In this document: piece by piece, positions 33,271 through 43,740 of the stretch
How positions within the stretch are numbered: position 1 is the stretch's first letter
Layout of the letters: each line of letters opens with the position of its first letter
Source of the DNA: Portunus trituberculatus
Taxonomy: Eukaryota > Arthropoda > Malacostraca > Decapoda > Portunidae
Reading direction: 5' to 3'
Assembly: GCF_017591435.1 (NCBI RefSeq)
Contig: NC_059295.1
Coordinates: 38,000,916-38,064,915, forward strand
Length of the DNA: 64,000 nucleotides
Notes under the pieces: model-generated
Seen by the model: only the letters and a program-made list of their open reading frames with translations
What the model was told of the DNA's origin: nothing
Databases searched by the model: none
Position numbers and translations under genes: made by a program

Positions 33271-33938
33271 ACTGTCCTAATATAGACGTCCCTCCAGCTC
33301 ACCTTATTAGTTGGCTCCCCCTTCACAGCTCTTTCATGCATCTGATTTGGCATCACATTCCTCAATAAAGAAAAGAGAGAGAAAAGAGATAATAAATGGA
33401 GGAAATAGGATTAAAGCACGAGATAGAAAGAAAAATTTATAATAAGTGGAAGAAATGGAAATAAAACAGGAGATGAAGAAAATGGAAAATAGAAAATAAA
33501 TGGAGGAAATGGGAATAAAACAAAGACAGAAAGAAAATGGATAACGAAAAGAGGAATAGGAGGAAATGGGACTGAAAACATGATAATGAATAAGGGAATA
33601 GTAAGAAATGATAATAAAACAGCAGAAAGAAAGAAAAATGGATAACAAATAGGGAAAAAGGATAATGAATAAGGAAATAGGAAGAAATGATAAAGAGAAT
33701 GATAAAAAAATACGGGAATAGGAGGAAATGGGAATGAGAATCTGGTAGCAAATAAGGTGATAGGAGAAAATGGTAATAAAGCAGCAGATAGAAAAATGGA
33801 TAATGTGCGTGTGTGCATGTGTGTTGTTAACGAGTAGCGTGGCTTCATATATGTAACATCTAATCAGCTGCTTGAAAGAGCTGCGAACGGGGAGCCAGAA
33901 AACGAGGAGAGCAGGAGGGACATCTATATTAGGACAAT
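33271..33938. mobile_element. Long-TIR (~80 bp) element around a minisatellite
   Basis: The left end ACTGTCCTAATATAGACGTC and the right end read inwards ATTGTCCTAATATAGATGTC match, and similarity continues for about 80 bp through GGCTCCCC and CAGCTCTTTCA blocks. Between the ends is a purine-rich tandem repeat. There is no transposase. I could not define a target duplication, so the superfamily is open. Confidence 0.65.
33360..33800. repeat. Purine-rich minisatellite, ~50-bp period
   Basis: Units of about 50 bp begin GGAGGAAATGGGAATAAAAC and continue AGATAGAAAGAAAATGGATAA with many variants, at 33398, 33449, 33500, 33550 and on to 33765. The whole stretch is almost pure purine on the plus strand. 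Phe/Ser-rich minus-strand frames in it are artefacts. Confidence 0.75.
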
Positions 33939-33941
33939 GCT

Positions 33942-34033
33942 GCTAATCTTGATCTTAATTTTGATCTTGATGGCTATAGGTGGCTTGGGATTGCTCCAGA
34001 GCCAGGCCTTTGGATTGGCAACTCCTGTAGAGG
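33942..34033 (-). mobile_element. (ATCAAG)n-tailed short element, inverted copy
   Basis: CTTGATCTTAATTTTGATCT on the left is the inverted tail; GGCTATAGGTGGCTTGGGAT and CAGGCCTTTGGATTGG match the core of the inserts at 715 and 1866. It sits just outside the long-TIR element. Confidence 0.6.

Positions 34034-34069
<36 letters not shown>
34034..34069. repeat. Poly-A run
   Basis: An uninterrupted A tract of about 36 bases at the boundary between the short element and the next LINE. Confidence 0.9.
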
Positions 34070-34070
<1 letters not shown>

Positions 34071-34109
34071 CAAACAACAAGCAGAAAAAAAGGAAAAAAA
34101 AAGAGCAGT

Positions 34110-35200
34110 ATTCTATTCACTAATTATCCTTACACCTCACTTGCCACATTTTTTTCAGATACTCCTTCACAGCCTCAATCATGCTTTCACTCATCCCTTT
34201 ACACAGTCTCACCAGCAACACCATCCATTCACTTCCTGTCTTTGCCACTCTTTCATCCCTATTGTGCCCTAATTCAGTCAAAATCACTTGCATCATCTCT
34301 CTCCTTTCTCTCTCATACTTCTCACACTCCAGCACCACATCCTCCACTGTCTCATCCTCCCACATGTCACACATCTGGCACAATTTGCTGCAGAACTCAA
34401 ACCACCTGTAGTTCCTTGCATTCACACTCATACACTGTGCCCTAGCTCGGAAGAGAAGATCACCATCTAGGCTGCCATCATACTATCTTTCATACATCAG
34501 GGCTTCCTTTTCCTTGTACCCTTCCAGAGTACTCTTTTGTTTCATCTCATTCTTCCATATATTCAGTCCCCACCCACTTAACCTCTCTGTCTATCTCACT
34601 TTTCCATTTCCTCACACCCCATTCAATTTTCACTCTTGTCATGATCCATTGATGCTCATTTTGGTTTCTCATCCTCATACAACTTGTAATCCATTCCTGT
34701 CATTCTCATGCACATCTTCCTCCATTTGCTTCCACTTTCATTTCATAGGTACACCTTTCTCACTATTCTTTCATCATCCATTCTTTCCAACCTAACCTTA
34801 TACTTGAGTGTGGCTTTTACTAGCCTTTCCCTAAAAGTACTCCATCCTATATAACCTCTCAAAGCTTCTAATGCTGTGTACCTCAGTGCATCCAGTGCCA
34901 AATTCTACCTATTCTATACTGTTCCACTTCAAGCTTGTCAATTTCACTTTTATTCCATGCAATCACATCCATACCGTGCATTATACTGGGCACAGCCACA
35001 CTCTTCCACACTTCTCTCAGCACATCATATTTACTTGCTCTCATTCTAGCTGCACTCTCCAGTCGTCCTACCCACTGGTTCACGAAACCTCTTTTTATTC
35101 TTTGTCTTTTCACACTCCACATCCCCAAGTACTTGTATTCTCGCGCCTATTTCAACTCATTCTCTAAGATACCAAGACCAGGCCCCTTTCCACTTTGTTA
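34110..35200 (-). pseudogene. LINE 3' part (family E): RT thumb and C-terminal domain
   Basis: The frame 35128-34883 carries GFVNQWVGRLESAARMRASK and AVPSIMHGMDVIAWNKSEID, the post-RT region typical of this arthropod LINE type. The frame 34431-34120 has MSVNARNYRWFEFCSKLCQM with CxxC and VLECEKYERERREMMQVILT. Similarity through 34450-34880 is decayed. The clade is uncertain (RTE-like or related). The endonuclease and RT palm are missing. Confidence 0.55.
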
Positions 35201-35539
35201 CAATGAAGATACATAATTTCTGAAGTAAGCAAAGTAACTCCCTTCGAATATTATCACCTCAGACTCTGGCTGACTATTTCCAAATTATTCACCATAAGAT
35301 CTGCATGATTACCCTTACGATAAACATGCAAACTATACCAATATGAGTATCACGTCGGACATACCCATCCAGGCAGAGATGCAGCTTACGAAATATTCAA
35401 AATTTCGAAGATATAATCTGGTCAAGTAAGTGAATCAAGATCAACACTTCAATACACAGAATAAATTCTATTCACTCATAACCTTTTCTCAAAAGATAAA
35501 TGGAATAAATGAGATACAAACCTACAAACTAACACAGCG
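35201..35539. other. Unassigned sequence
   Basis: No homology, TIR or tandem repeat seen. Confidence 0.4.
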
Positions 35540-35625
35540 TCTTAATTCACACACCGCCGCTCAGCTGGGTTCGCCTCCACAAGTAAACAACACCAGTCAC
35601 CAGCGACTCCCTGCCTACATAACCA
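35540..35625 (-). promoter_or_regulatory. Candidate first exon or promoter of the MARF1-like gene
   Basis: A short CpG-containing island in AT-rich surroundings (CACACCGCCGCTCAGCTGGG and CCAGCGACTCCC on the plus strand). On the minus strand it contains GTTGTTTACTTGTGG and a possible donor GCGGCG|GTGTGTG. It lies 3.5 kb upstream of exon A in the right orientation. There is no direct evidence of transcription. Confidence 0.2.
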
Positions 35626-35639
35626 AAATATTTTACATA

Positions 35640-35939
35640 ACTATACTATAAACCTTTATCTAGCGCAACATACTTTAATATGTTTCATATTAGTTTTGAA
35701 GCTGAAAAAATATCTCTGAATAAGAACGATTCATACAATTTGACCAACTGTACATATTTTTTATATGCACGTAGCTTATCCATTTTCAGATTGATTGATT
35801 GATTGATACATTTATTAAAGTAATTGCATTAATTTTTATATGATACTATGATAGGTTATTTGACTAGGTGAGGTAGGATTGTTGACCAGAAGGGGTAGGA
35901 ATGTTGACCAAGATCAGTCTAATTGACCATTGAAATATA
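35640..35939. other. Unassigned AT-rich sequence
   Basis: It contains a short GATT tandem near 35791-35806 and two near-repeats of AGG(G/T)GTAGGA(T/A)TGTTGACC (35870-35910). No gene seen. Confidence 0.4.
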
Positions 35940-36154
35940 TAGGGGAAGGTGGAGTAAGACCAAGGAATTTACAGAGAGGAAGTTTTAGTGTGGGTTAAAG
36001 TTTGGAGGACAGCGATGGTGCTGCCATCTGTTGGAAGCAAGTACTTTCATAGAAAACGTTGTTAGGAGTAACTAAAAATTTCTGCCATGCTTCCTCACCT
36101 CGCCCCTTATTTTTCCTTGCATTCTCTCGTGGTTATGAACTTATAAGGCAATTA

Positions 36155-36157
<3 letters not shown>
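35940..36157 (+). repeat. Inverted-dimer array, unit 1, left flank module
   Basis: The module starts GTAAGACCAAGGAATTTACA, contains GTGGGTTAAAGTTTGGAGGA and TTCATAGAAAACGTT, and ends GGTTATGAACTTATAAGGCA followed by (TA)n. The same module occurs at about 47610-47788, 48760-48990 and, inverted, 50863-51060. In unit 1 the module and the arms are now 10 kb apart because two Gypsy elements sit between them. Confidence 0.85.

Positions 36158-36228
<71 letters not shown>
36158..36228. repeat. (TA)n microsatellite
   Basis: The TA tract between the array's flank module and the first Gypsy LTR. Confidence 0.95.
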
Positions 36229-36233
<5 letters not shown>

Positions 36234-36637
36234 CCTTCTCAGCCTTGATTATCAGCTTTGACTGGCTGCGTCAGCTTCGATGTCAGGGTCCGGAGCACAC
36301 AGGAGAACATCACGATTCACGAGGCACACAATGGCGGGTAATGGCCGGACAGAGAAACACCAGCTTACTCACGTCCTTTACTGAGTCCTCAGTTCACAGT
36401 ACATCACAGAGCAGCCTCCACAAACACACACACACACACACACAGGGCACTCAGGCACTCACAGACGTTCCCAGGGGCGGGCACAACAGACCACAACAGC
36501 AGGAAGCACGTCTTAATAACAGAACGTGCGTCTTGCCTTGCACGTGTTCACTTGCCAACTCTTTCCCCGCGCGCCGCGCCAACACTCACAAAGCCAGCCC
36601 GCGCAAAACACACATACGCACATACACATTTGTAACA
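36229..36637 (-). repeat. LTR of Gypsy element 1 (3' LTR of the minus-strand element)
   Basis: It ends GTAACA at 36637; the outer TGTTACC has become TATTACC. It matches 39529-39936. Confidence 0.9.
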
Positions 36638-36660
36638 ACTGCCCCCCCCCCCTTACAAAA
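36638..36660 (-). promoter_or_regulatory. Polypurine tract of Gypsy element 1
   Basis: AAGGGGGGGGGGGCAGT on the minus strand, immediately inside the 3' LTR: the expected plus-strand primer site. Confidence 0.75.
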
Positions 36661-36726
36661 AGGTCGACCCGACCTTCCTCACACTATAAAACAGAAAGGC
36701 AAAATGCATACAAAATAAACGAACAT

Positions 36727-37971
36727 TTAGGACAATTCAAAATCTCTCAGATACACAGGAGGCCGGCGGTGACGGACAGGGCGAGCAGCAGTCTCCATCA
36801 CCAGCTGGCTGTCACCCGCATCACCGCCCACTGCCTCCTCAACCTCCTTGGGGACGTCCTCCATCGCTTTCGGGACATCTTCTTCGGCACTTCCTTCCTC
36901 CTCGGGCTCATCTGAACCCCAGGAGAAACTACCAGGGCCGTGGTAGCGCCACAAGCGGTCCGCGTGCACTACCAACGTCCGCTTGTGACCTCTCCTGATC
37001 TTGTACGTGACCGCCGAGGGCACGGCCACGACGGTATAGGGGCCTTCCCAGGGGCTCTGCAGCTTCGGCGAGAGGCCACGCCTGCGTCGGGGGTTGTGCA
37101 GCCACACCCTGTCCCCCTCTAAATACTTGGCGTCTCGCATGCGGCGGTCGTACAGCTCCTTCATAGCGCGACTCGCTGTCCTCAGCTTGCCGCGCACCTC
37201 GCGATGGGCCTCCGCGAGCCGCTCCGTCTGCGCCTCCTTCAGGAAGATGGCGCTCCGCTGCGCCAGGTCCTCCAGGAAGCCCGGCAGGGGTCCCGCCACA
37301 CGTGACCGCTCTCCCTGCCTCCGCGCCTTGGTCCGCTGCACCTCTTCACACGCCCCAACCGGCGTGCCGGCGGGTATATTTCGAGCCTTGTCAGAGAAGC
37401 TAGCCAGTAACACAGTGACTAACTCCTCCCCCGCTCCTACGGGGCTCCTTCCAAGTGCCACACCGTCAGCCAGCCGCAGGTCACTCACAGGCTCCACCAG
37501 ACCCTCGGCCTCCTTCATCACACGTGTTAAACGGCACTGAACGCGGGCCTCGGTGCGTGGGGGCAGCCTCATTCGCTTCGTGGTAACTACCTCGGCACGC
37601 CTGAGTTCACGAAGGAAAGGCACGTCATGGCCACGTACCGTCATTCTCTTCTGCCTGAAGTCAACACAGGCGTCCATCCTCGTCAGGTAGTCGTATCCCA
37701 CTAAACACTCCTCGTCCAGGTCAGCGACGAAGACCGGCATGTCTTCCTCCACGCCACCTACATGCACACGAGCATTCACCGGACCCTGCAGCGACATGCA
37801 GTCCCCCGTTACTCCACACAGCTGTTGAGGCGAGTCTGGCAACCACTCAGCCTCCACCAGCCCTGGCCACACCAGCGTGTGATCTGCGCCGCTGTCCACA
37901 GTCATGCGACACAGCCTCCCGTCCACGGCGCCTCTCACCTGCGCGCTGCCAACGGTGTAGTGACACTTCAC
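36727..37971 (-). CDS. Gypsy element 1: protease fused in frame to the integrase C-terminus
   Basis: An intact 414-codon frame. The N-terminal part is an aspartic protease: GRLCRMTVDSGADHTLVWPG (active-site D-S-G) and a flap-like region up to LVGYDYLTRMDACVD. Next is the linker that normally precedes RT (FLEDLAQRSAIFLKEAQTE). It then jumps to AEAHREVRGKLRTASRAMKE and YDRRMRDAKYLEGDRVWLHN, the C-terminal part of Gypsy integrase, with LWRYHGPGSFSWG and an acidic tail. Compared with element 2, about 2.6 kb (RT, RNase H, integrase core) is missing, yet the frame is preserved. A start codon at the protease is probably not used; translation likely comes from gag by frameshift. Confidence 0.85.
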   Translation of the reverse strand: MKCHYTVGSAQVRGAVDGRLCRMTVDSGADHTLVWPGLVEAEWLPDSPQQLCGVTGDCMSLQGPVNARVHVGGVEEDMPVFVADLDEECLVGYDYLTRMDACVDFRQKRMTVRGHDVPFLRELRRAEVVTTKRMRLPPRTEARVQCRLTRVMKEAEGLVEPVSDLRLADGVALGRSPVGAGEELVTVLLASFSDKARNIPAGTPVGACEEVQRTKARRQGERSRVAGPLPGFLEDLAQRSAIFLKEAQTERLAEAHREVRGKLRTASRAMKELYDRRMRDAKYLEGDRVWLHNPRRRRGLSPKLQSPWEGPYTVVAVPSAVTYKIRRGHKRTLVVHADRLWRYHGPGSFSWGSDEPEEEGSAEEDVPKAMEDVPKEVEEAVGGDAGDSQLVMETAARPVRHRRPPVYLRDFELS

Positions 37972-37984
37972 ACAAGCCGGGGCA

Positions 37985-39459
37985 CTGGAGTTTTGACCGG
38001 CTGAGAGGCGGCCCCTGCCTTCAGCCTGTAGTCATTTCCCGCTGACACTACCTCCTTCGGGCTGGGGCAAGCGCTGGAGCGGTGTCCAGCCCCGCCGCAG
38101 TCCTCGCAGCAGGGCTGAAAGGCGACACGATCAGGCCGGTCGAGAGAGCGCACACATCGCTCCCTCGGGCACCGGGCCCTCACGTGCGCCCCTTCTCACC
38201 GCACCGCCAGCACCGCCCGCCGAACGCTCCCGGGCTCGCCGCACGTGACGCTGGCCTCCTCTTCACTTGAGCCTTGCGTCCTCTCACATCACTGCGGGGC
38301 CGAGCGAAGGTAGACTGGGAGTTCGCGGTCTGCATGAAGGCCTCAAACTCCATTGCATGAGCCAAAGCCACTTGCACGTCAGCTGGGTGTGCCTGCCTCA
38401 CATGAATCTGCAGCTGGTGGTCCACCAAGGCATCCAGGAAGGCATCACACGCCAACACGGTGACCATTTCCTCACCGGCCGTTGGGTACGCCCTTCTCAC
38501 CAGTGCCTCTACGTCGTGAGCCAGTTGGGACAGCGTCTCGCCCCTCTGCCTCGTCCTCTTCTTCAGCTGGGCACGATACACTATAGTCTGGTGGCGGTGC
38601 CCGAAGCGACGACGCAGTGCCTCAGCAATGTCAGGGAAGGAGGCACGCTGCGTTGGCGGGAGGTGGCCAAAAACCTCGATAGCTGGACCCCTGAGAGCTG
38701 TGGCAAGCTGCAAGGCCTTCTCAGCCTGGTCCCAGCCCTGTGCAGCCACCAGCAGATCAAACTGGGCAGCATAGGACTCCCAGGCTACCTTACCATCGTA
38801 CTCGGCAGGCTTGCGAGACTTGAAGTGGGGGAAAGGCGAGCGAGGCGGTGAGGGTGGAGGTGACAAAGACGTCGCGCGCGCCATGCCGGATGGGGAAGCG
38901 AGGGAAGATGGCGGGCAACTTGACGCCAATAAACCCGCGTTTCCCAGAGGCCGCGAGGCCGCTGGCGGTCTCCCAGAAGCCCTCCACGGGCCCGTTGCTC
39001 CAACAAGGCCCCAGTTCTCGCCCACGGCATCAGGAGGGGCAGAAGCGACACTCCCAGGGCTCCCAAAACACCCCTTGTCGGGCCACGGGCACCCCACCAT
39101 ATCCGGTTGGTGCTAAACTGCCTCACTATGTCTCTCACCTCATCCCGCAGCGTCTGCAGGTCCTTCTCCAGCTCACCCTTCACTGCCTGCAGATTCTGCT
39201 CCAGTTTACCTCGCACACTTTTGCAGGAACGATCGGTGTAATCCTGCGCCTCCGCCTTCAAGGAGCCCAGGCTAGACTGCAGCACCTTCATTAACTGCTG
39301 TGTGTGTTCCGCCTGCTGCCATGCCTGTTCTGATTGTTGCTGTGCCTGTTCTGCCCTCATAGACGCCAGCATAGACATTATCAGCTCGAGCTGGTCGGGC
39401 TTCCTCTCACCCGGCTCAGCCTCACCACCACCGCCATTAGCCTCAGCATGCTCCATCAC
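37985..39459 (-). pseudogene. Gypsy element 1: gag, frameshifted
   Basis: It starts MMEHAEANGGGGEAEPGERK with a glutamine-rich coiled coil (SEQAWQQAEHTQQLMKVLQS). After a frame change near 39115 comes the capsid (RKPAEYDGKVAWESYAAQFD, RRRFGHRHQTIVYRAQLKKR, SQLAHDVEALVRRAYPTAGE). The first zinc knuckle (CWRCGEKG...) is split by a frameshift near 38185. The second (CCEDCGGAGHRSSACP, CX2CX4HX4C) is intact. Capsid similarity to element 2 is high. Confidence 0.85.
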
Positions 39460-39528
39460 GCTAACCAGTCACAAGCAACTACAAGCACGGTAAAACACAA
39501 GACACTATATCCTCACTCCTGACACCAC

Positions 39529-39932
39529 TGTTACCTTCTCAGCCTTGGTTATCAGCTTTGACTGGCTGCGTCAGCTTCGTTGTCAGGGTCCGGAGCACAC
39601 AGGAGAACATCAACACGAGGCACACAATGGCGGGTAATGGCGGGCAACGACGGACAGAGATACACCTGCTTACTCACGTCCTTTACTGAGTCCTCAGTTC
39701 ACAGTTCATCACAGGGCAGCCTCCACACACACACACACAGGGCACTCAGGCACTCACAGGCGTTCCCAGGGGCGGGCACAACAGACCACAACAGCAGGAA
39801 GCACGTCTTAATAACAGAACGTGCGTCTCCCCAGTCTTGCCTTGCACGTGCTCTCTTGCTGACTCTCTCACCCGCGCGCCACGCCAACACTCACAAAGCC
39901 AGCCCGCACAAAACACACATACACACATTCGT

Positions 39933-39936
<4 letters not shown>
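39529..39936 (-). repeat. LTR of Gypsy element 1 (5' LTR of the minus-strand element)
   Basis: TGTTACC...CGTAACA with perfect TG...CA ends. The primer-binding site lies just left of it. Confidence 0.92.

Positions 39937-40014
<78 letters not shown>
39937..40014. repeat. (TA)n microsatellite between the two Gypsy elements
   Basis: A 78-bp TA tract directly joins the LTR of element 1 to the LTR of element 2. Confidence 0.95.
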
Positions 40015-40018
<4 letters not shown>

Positions 40019-40442
40019 ACAACACCCACTGTACCTTCGACCACTCACCTTCAGGCAGGACAGCAGGTTCCACCACAACACCACCAGTCAGCAAGTAAAG
40101 GTTCCACGACAGCCCAGCCAGACAAGACAGGCTCACACAGGCAGGGGCAACACAAAGCGTTAGGTCCTTTTAACTCCTTTAATGCAAAGTTCTCAGGCAC
40201 TTACAGGGCACCAGGACACTCCAGGGCAAACAGGACACACTCAGGCACGCCGACAGGCAGGCACAGGCACTCAAACACTTGCAAAACCCCCCGAGAATCA
40301 CACAGGCGCCAAGGCAGGTCTCAGTCACAACAACCACCACCCTCGCTGCTCACTCTACTCCCGACAACACAATTCCCGCCAGCTCCTCCCCGCCCGCGCC
40401 ACATTCAAACACACAAACCCATACACACACACACTCGTAACA
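40015..40442 (-). repeat. 3' LTR of Gypsy element 2
   Basis: TGTTACAACACCC...CTCGTAACA. The AAAACCCCCCGAG run has one more C than the other LTR. Confidence 0.95.
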
Positions 40443-40462
40443 CTATCCCCCCCTTACAAAGC
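40443..40462 (-). promoter_or_regulatory. Polypurine tract of Gypsy element 2
   Basis: TTTGTAAGGGGGGGATAG on the minus strand, directly before the 3' LTR. Confidence 0.75.
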
Positions 40463-40486
40463 AGTCGACCCGGCTGCTACACATTC

Positions 40487-42106
40487 ACGCACATTCATCC
40501 TCTGAGACATAGTAATCTAGCAAATATGCAGGACGTCGCCGCTCTCGTCGCGGACGCTGTAGCGGCGAAGTAGCGGCGGCTGGCGAGCTCGCAGCTGCAC
40601 CCAACGAGCCATCTTCATCCTCAGCAGGTCCCGGCTCATGGTCCACAGCCTCGCCCACATCACCATCAGGTTCCTCTCCGTCCTCGTCCACTTCGTCAAC
40701 GTCCTCGTCGCTACTGTTGGGGCCCACGCCCTCACCTTCGCCGTCGCCCCAGGAGTAGCGCCCCGGACCATGGTAACGCCACAGACGATCAACATGGACC
40801 ACGCACGGACGCTTCCTTCCCCACTGTATCTGGTAGGTGACGTCCGACAGGGCTGCCAACACAGTGTACGGCCCCTGCCAAGGGCTCTGTAGTTTCGGCG
40901 AAAGCCCTCGCTTCCGGCAGGGATTGTGCAGCCACACTCGGTCACCAACGGCGTACTTTGCGTCCCTCATGCGCCGGTCGTACGTCTCCTTCATGGCCTG
41001 GCCCGCTATCCTGAGCTTCTCACGTGCATGACGGTGCACCTCCGCCAGGCTCTCCTGCAGAGCCGCTGCGAAGCCAGAGGTGACGGTGGGCAAGCTCACG
41101 TCTGGAGGCCGCCCAGTGGCCAAGTCCACCGGCAGCCTTAGCTCCCGGCCAAACATGAGACGGGCTGGTGTAAAGTCCGTCGCCTCGTGCACGGCAGACC
41201 TGTAAGCCATCAGCATGGCCGGCAGCTTGACGTCCCAGTCCTCCTGGGACTCGTCACAATACTTGGCAAGCTGCTGTGCGAGGGTGCGATTAAAACGCTC
41301 CACCATCCCGTCTGACTGCGGGTGGAGGGGCGTCGTCCTTGTCTTTCGCACCCCCCAATAGTTCACAACACTCGCGGAACACTCGAGACTCAAACTCGCG
41401 GCCCTGGTCGGAATGCAACTCGGTCGGCACACCGAACCGGGTAAAGAACTCGTTCACCAGCACGCTCGCGACGGTCTCGGCTTCGTGGTTAGGGAGTGCA
41501 TATGCCTCAGGCCACTTCGTGAAATAATCCATCACCACACATATGTACCGGTTGCCCCGAGGCGTGAGGGGCAGCGGGCCAGCAATGTCAACAGCCACCC
41601 GCTCCATCGGAGCCCCCACACTGTACACCTGCAAGGGAGCCCGGTTCTTTCTACCTGGCCCCTTCTTCGCACTGCACACGTCACACGCTCTACACCACTC
41701 TAACACGTCACTACGCATGCCTACCCAGTAGAAGCGCTGACGCAACCGGCACAGGGTCCTTTTCTCGCCCGAGTGGCCACTAGTAACGCCGGCATGCAAC
41801 TCCCCTCAACACTTCCGCTCGCCACACTCGGGGAACGACCACTACCCACGAGTCACGGCCTACACCACCCAACACGAGCCACCGTTTAACTAGCACCCCA
41901 CGATCGTCCAATCGCAACGTCTCCCACTGGTCAACTAAGCACTTGGTGGCGGTACTTTCCATCGCCACAGTTTCCCAGCTGGGGCGTTCTCCGCCAGCCT
42001 CCAGCCACCGGATGACAGGAGCAAGGTCCGTGTCCTCGCGCTGCGCCTTGCGCCACCTGTCATCCGCCTCAGGAACACTATCACGCACCTGGAGACGAAG
42101 GCACAC
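40487..42106 (-). pseudogene. Gypsy element 2: integrase, frameshifted
   Basis: After a linker (42106-41800) come the zinc-binding segment (GHSGEKRTLCRLRQRFYWVG, CRACDVC) and the catalytic core: VAVDIAGPLP (first D), TELHSDQGREFES (second D). A frameshift near 41350, in a run of C, is followed by HPQSDGMVERFNRTL (catalytic E). The C-terminal part has YDRRMRDAKYAVGDRVWLHN and ends in an acidic tail and ...YLLDYYVSEDECA. All D, D and E residues are present. Integrase inserts the cDNA into the genome. Confidence 0.9.
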
Positions 42107-42119
42107 AGGGTCGGGGTCC

Positions 42120-43740
42120 TCCGGGCACAGTGTGAGCAGCCTGCCTCACACGGGCGTCGGCTCAGACTGTCAGCGTTGCAGTGGACCCGCCCCGGGCGGT
42201 GGACGATGCGGTAGTTGTACTGCTCGAGCCGCCCCAACCACCGCGCCAACTGGCCCTCCGGCACCTTCAGCGTCTTCAACCACTGCAAGGCAGCGTGGTC
42301 GGTCCGGACGGTGAACTCAGCGCCGTAGAGGTACGGGTGGAAGTGCTCGAGACTCTTCACCACCGCCAGCAGCTCCTTCCTCGTCACGCAGTAGTTCCTC
42401 TCGGACTTCCTAAACTTGGCGCTGTAGTAAGCCACCACGTGCTCCTTCTCGTCCTTCACCTGTGACAGGACCGCCCCGATGCCCTCTGCACTGGCGTCGG
42501 TGTCCAACAGGTACGGGAGCTTCGGGTCTGGGTAAGGCAAGACCGGCGCCTCCACCAGGGCCCTCCTCAGTCCCTCGAAGGCGGTCTGGCACTCCTCGTC
42601 CCACAGGAAGCTCACCCCCTTTCTGGTGAGTCGGTGAAGAGGAGCTGCTAGGCTGGCGAAGTCCGGCACGAAGCGGCGGTAGTACGTGCACAACCCCAGG
42701 TAACTCCTGACCTCCGCCACGCTGGTGGGAACAGGCCACTTCTCCACGACGGCCACCTTCTGCGGGTCAGTACGCACGCCGTCCCGACTGACAACGTGTC
42801 CCAGGAACGGCACCTCATGCTGGAAGAGCGAGCATTTCTTAGGGCTGAGCTTGAGGTTAGCCTTCCTCAACCGCTGCAGCACCTCCTCCAACCGCTCCAG
42901 CTCCTCGTCGAAGGTGCTCCCGAACACGATGACGTCGTCGATGTAGACGAGGGCCGTCCTCCACTGCAGGCCGTCCAACACCCTCTCCATCAGCCGCTCG
43001 AAACATCCAGGGGCATTGCAGAGACCGAAGGGCATGACATTAAAATGCCACAACCCCTGCCCGAAGGAAAAGGCAGTTTTCGCCTTGTCTTCCTCCGTCA
43101 TCTCCACCTGGTGGTAGCCTGACTTCAGATCGAGCGTGGAGAACCACCTGGCCCCCACCAGCGCGTCCAGCGTGTCGTCGATCCTCGGCAGGGGGTAAGA
43201 GTCCTTAACAGTCACGTCATTCAGTGCCCGGTAGTCCACACAGAAGCGCTGCGTGCCGTCCTTCTTCTTAACCAGGACTACCGCTGAAGACCACGGACTA
43301 TCCGACCGCTCAATCACCCCCTGCGCCGCCAGCTCGCCGACTGTCCGCTGCATCTCCTCTCTCCTGGCTGGTGCGATCCGCCGAGGCGGGCACTTGATGG
43401 GCGCACTACTTCCCGTGTTAACGCGGTGCTTCACCAACCCCGTGCGACCCAAGTCCAAGTCACCCTTGCTGAAGACGTCCGCGTACTTAGCCAGGGTGTG
43501 GCGCAACTTCACCGTCTGCGCCTCGTCCAGGTTCCCGGCGCTCCGGTGCGCCAAGTCCTCCAGGAAGTCGGGCAGTGACTTCTCCGCCGCGGACTCTGCA
43601 TTCTCTGCCGACTCCTCTGGACGATCCACCTCCTCACAGGTACCAAGCTTGGCACCAGCGGGAATCTTCCGGGTCTCGTCGGAGAAATTAGCCACGAGGA
43701 CAGTGACTAACTTTTCCCCGCCCCACGAGACTCCGCGCCA
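42120..43740 (-). pseudogene. Gypsy element 2: reverse transcriptase and RNase H
   Basis: The open frame has RT motifs KDGTQRFCVDYRALNDVTVK, WFSTLDLKSGYHQVEM, FGLCNAPGCFERLMERVL and ALVYIDDVIVFG (catalytic YIDD), LGHVVSRDGVRTDPQK, and connection RSYLGLCTYYRRFVPDFA. RNase H follows: LLDTDASAEGIGAVLSQ, VTRKELLAVVKSLEHF, FTVRTDHAALQWL and CNADSLSRRP, with the D-E-D-D residues in place. The body is intact; the frame joins protease only through a single-base shift near 43720, in a C-rich run. Confidence 0.92.

Larger units (their letters stand above)
36229..39936 (-). mobile_element. Ty3/Gypsy element 1 (internally deleted)
   Basis: Two ~408-bp LTRs flank a 2.9-kb interior with gag, protease and the C-terminal part of integrase. 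RT, RNase H and the integrase core are missing. Next to the right LTR is a primer-binding site TGGTGTCAGG on the minus strand, complementary to the 3' end of tRNA-Leu. Next to the left LTR is a G-rich polypurine tract. Both flanks are (TA)n. The LTRs differ by several substitutions and indels of 5-8 bp, so it is older than element 2. Confidence 0.9.

Noticed and set aside
33334..33848. Phe/Ser/Tyr-rich membrane-protein-like frames on the minus strand
   Set aside because: They arise from a pure-purine minisatellite read in three overlapping frames.
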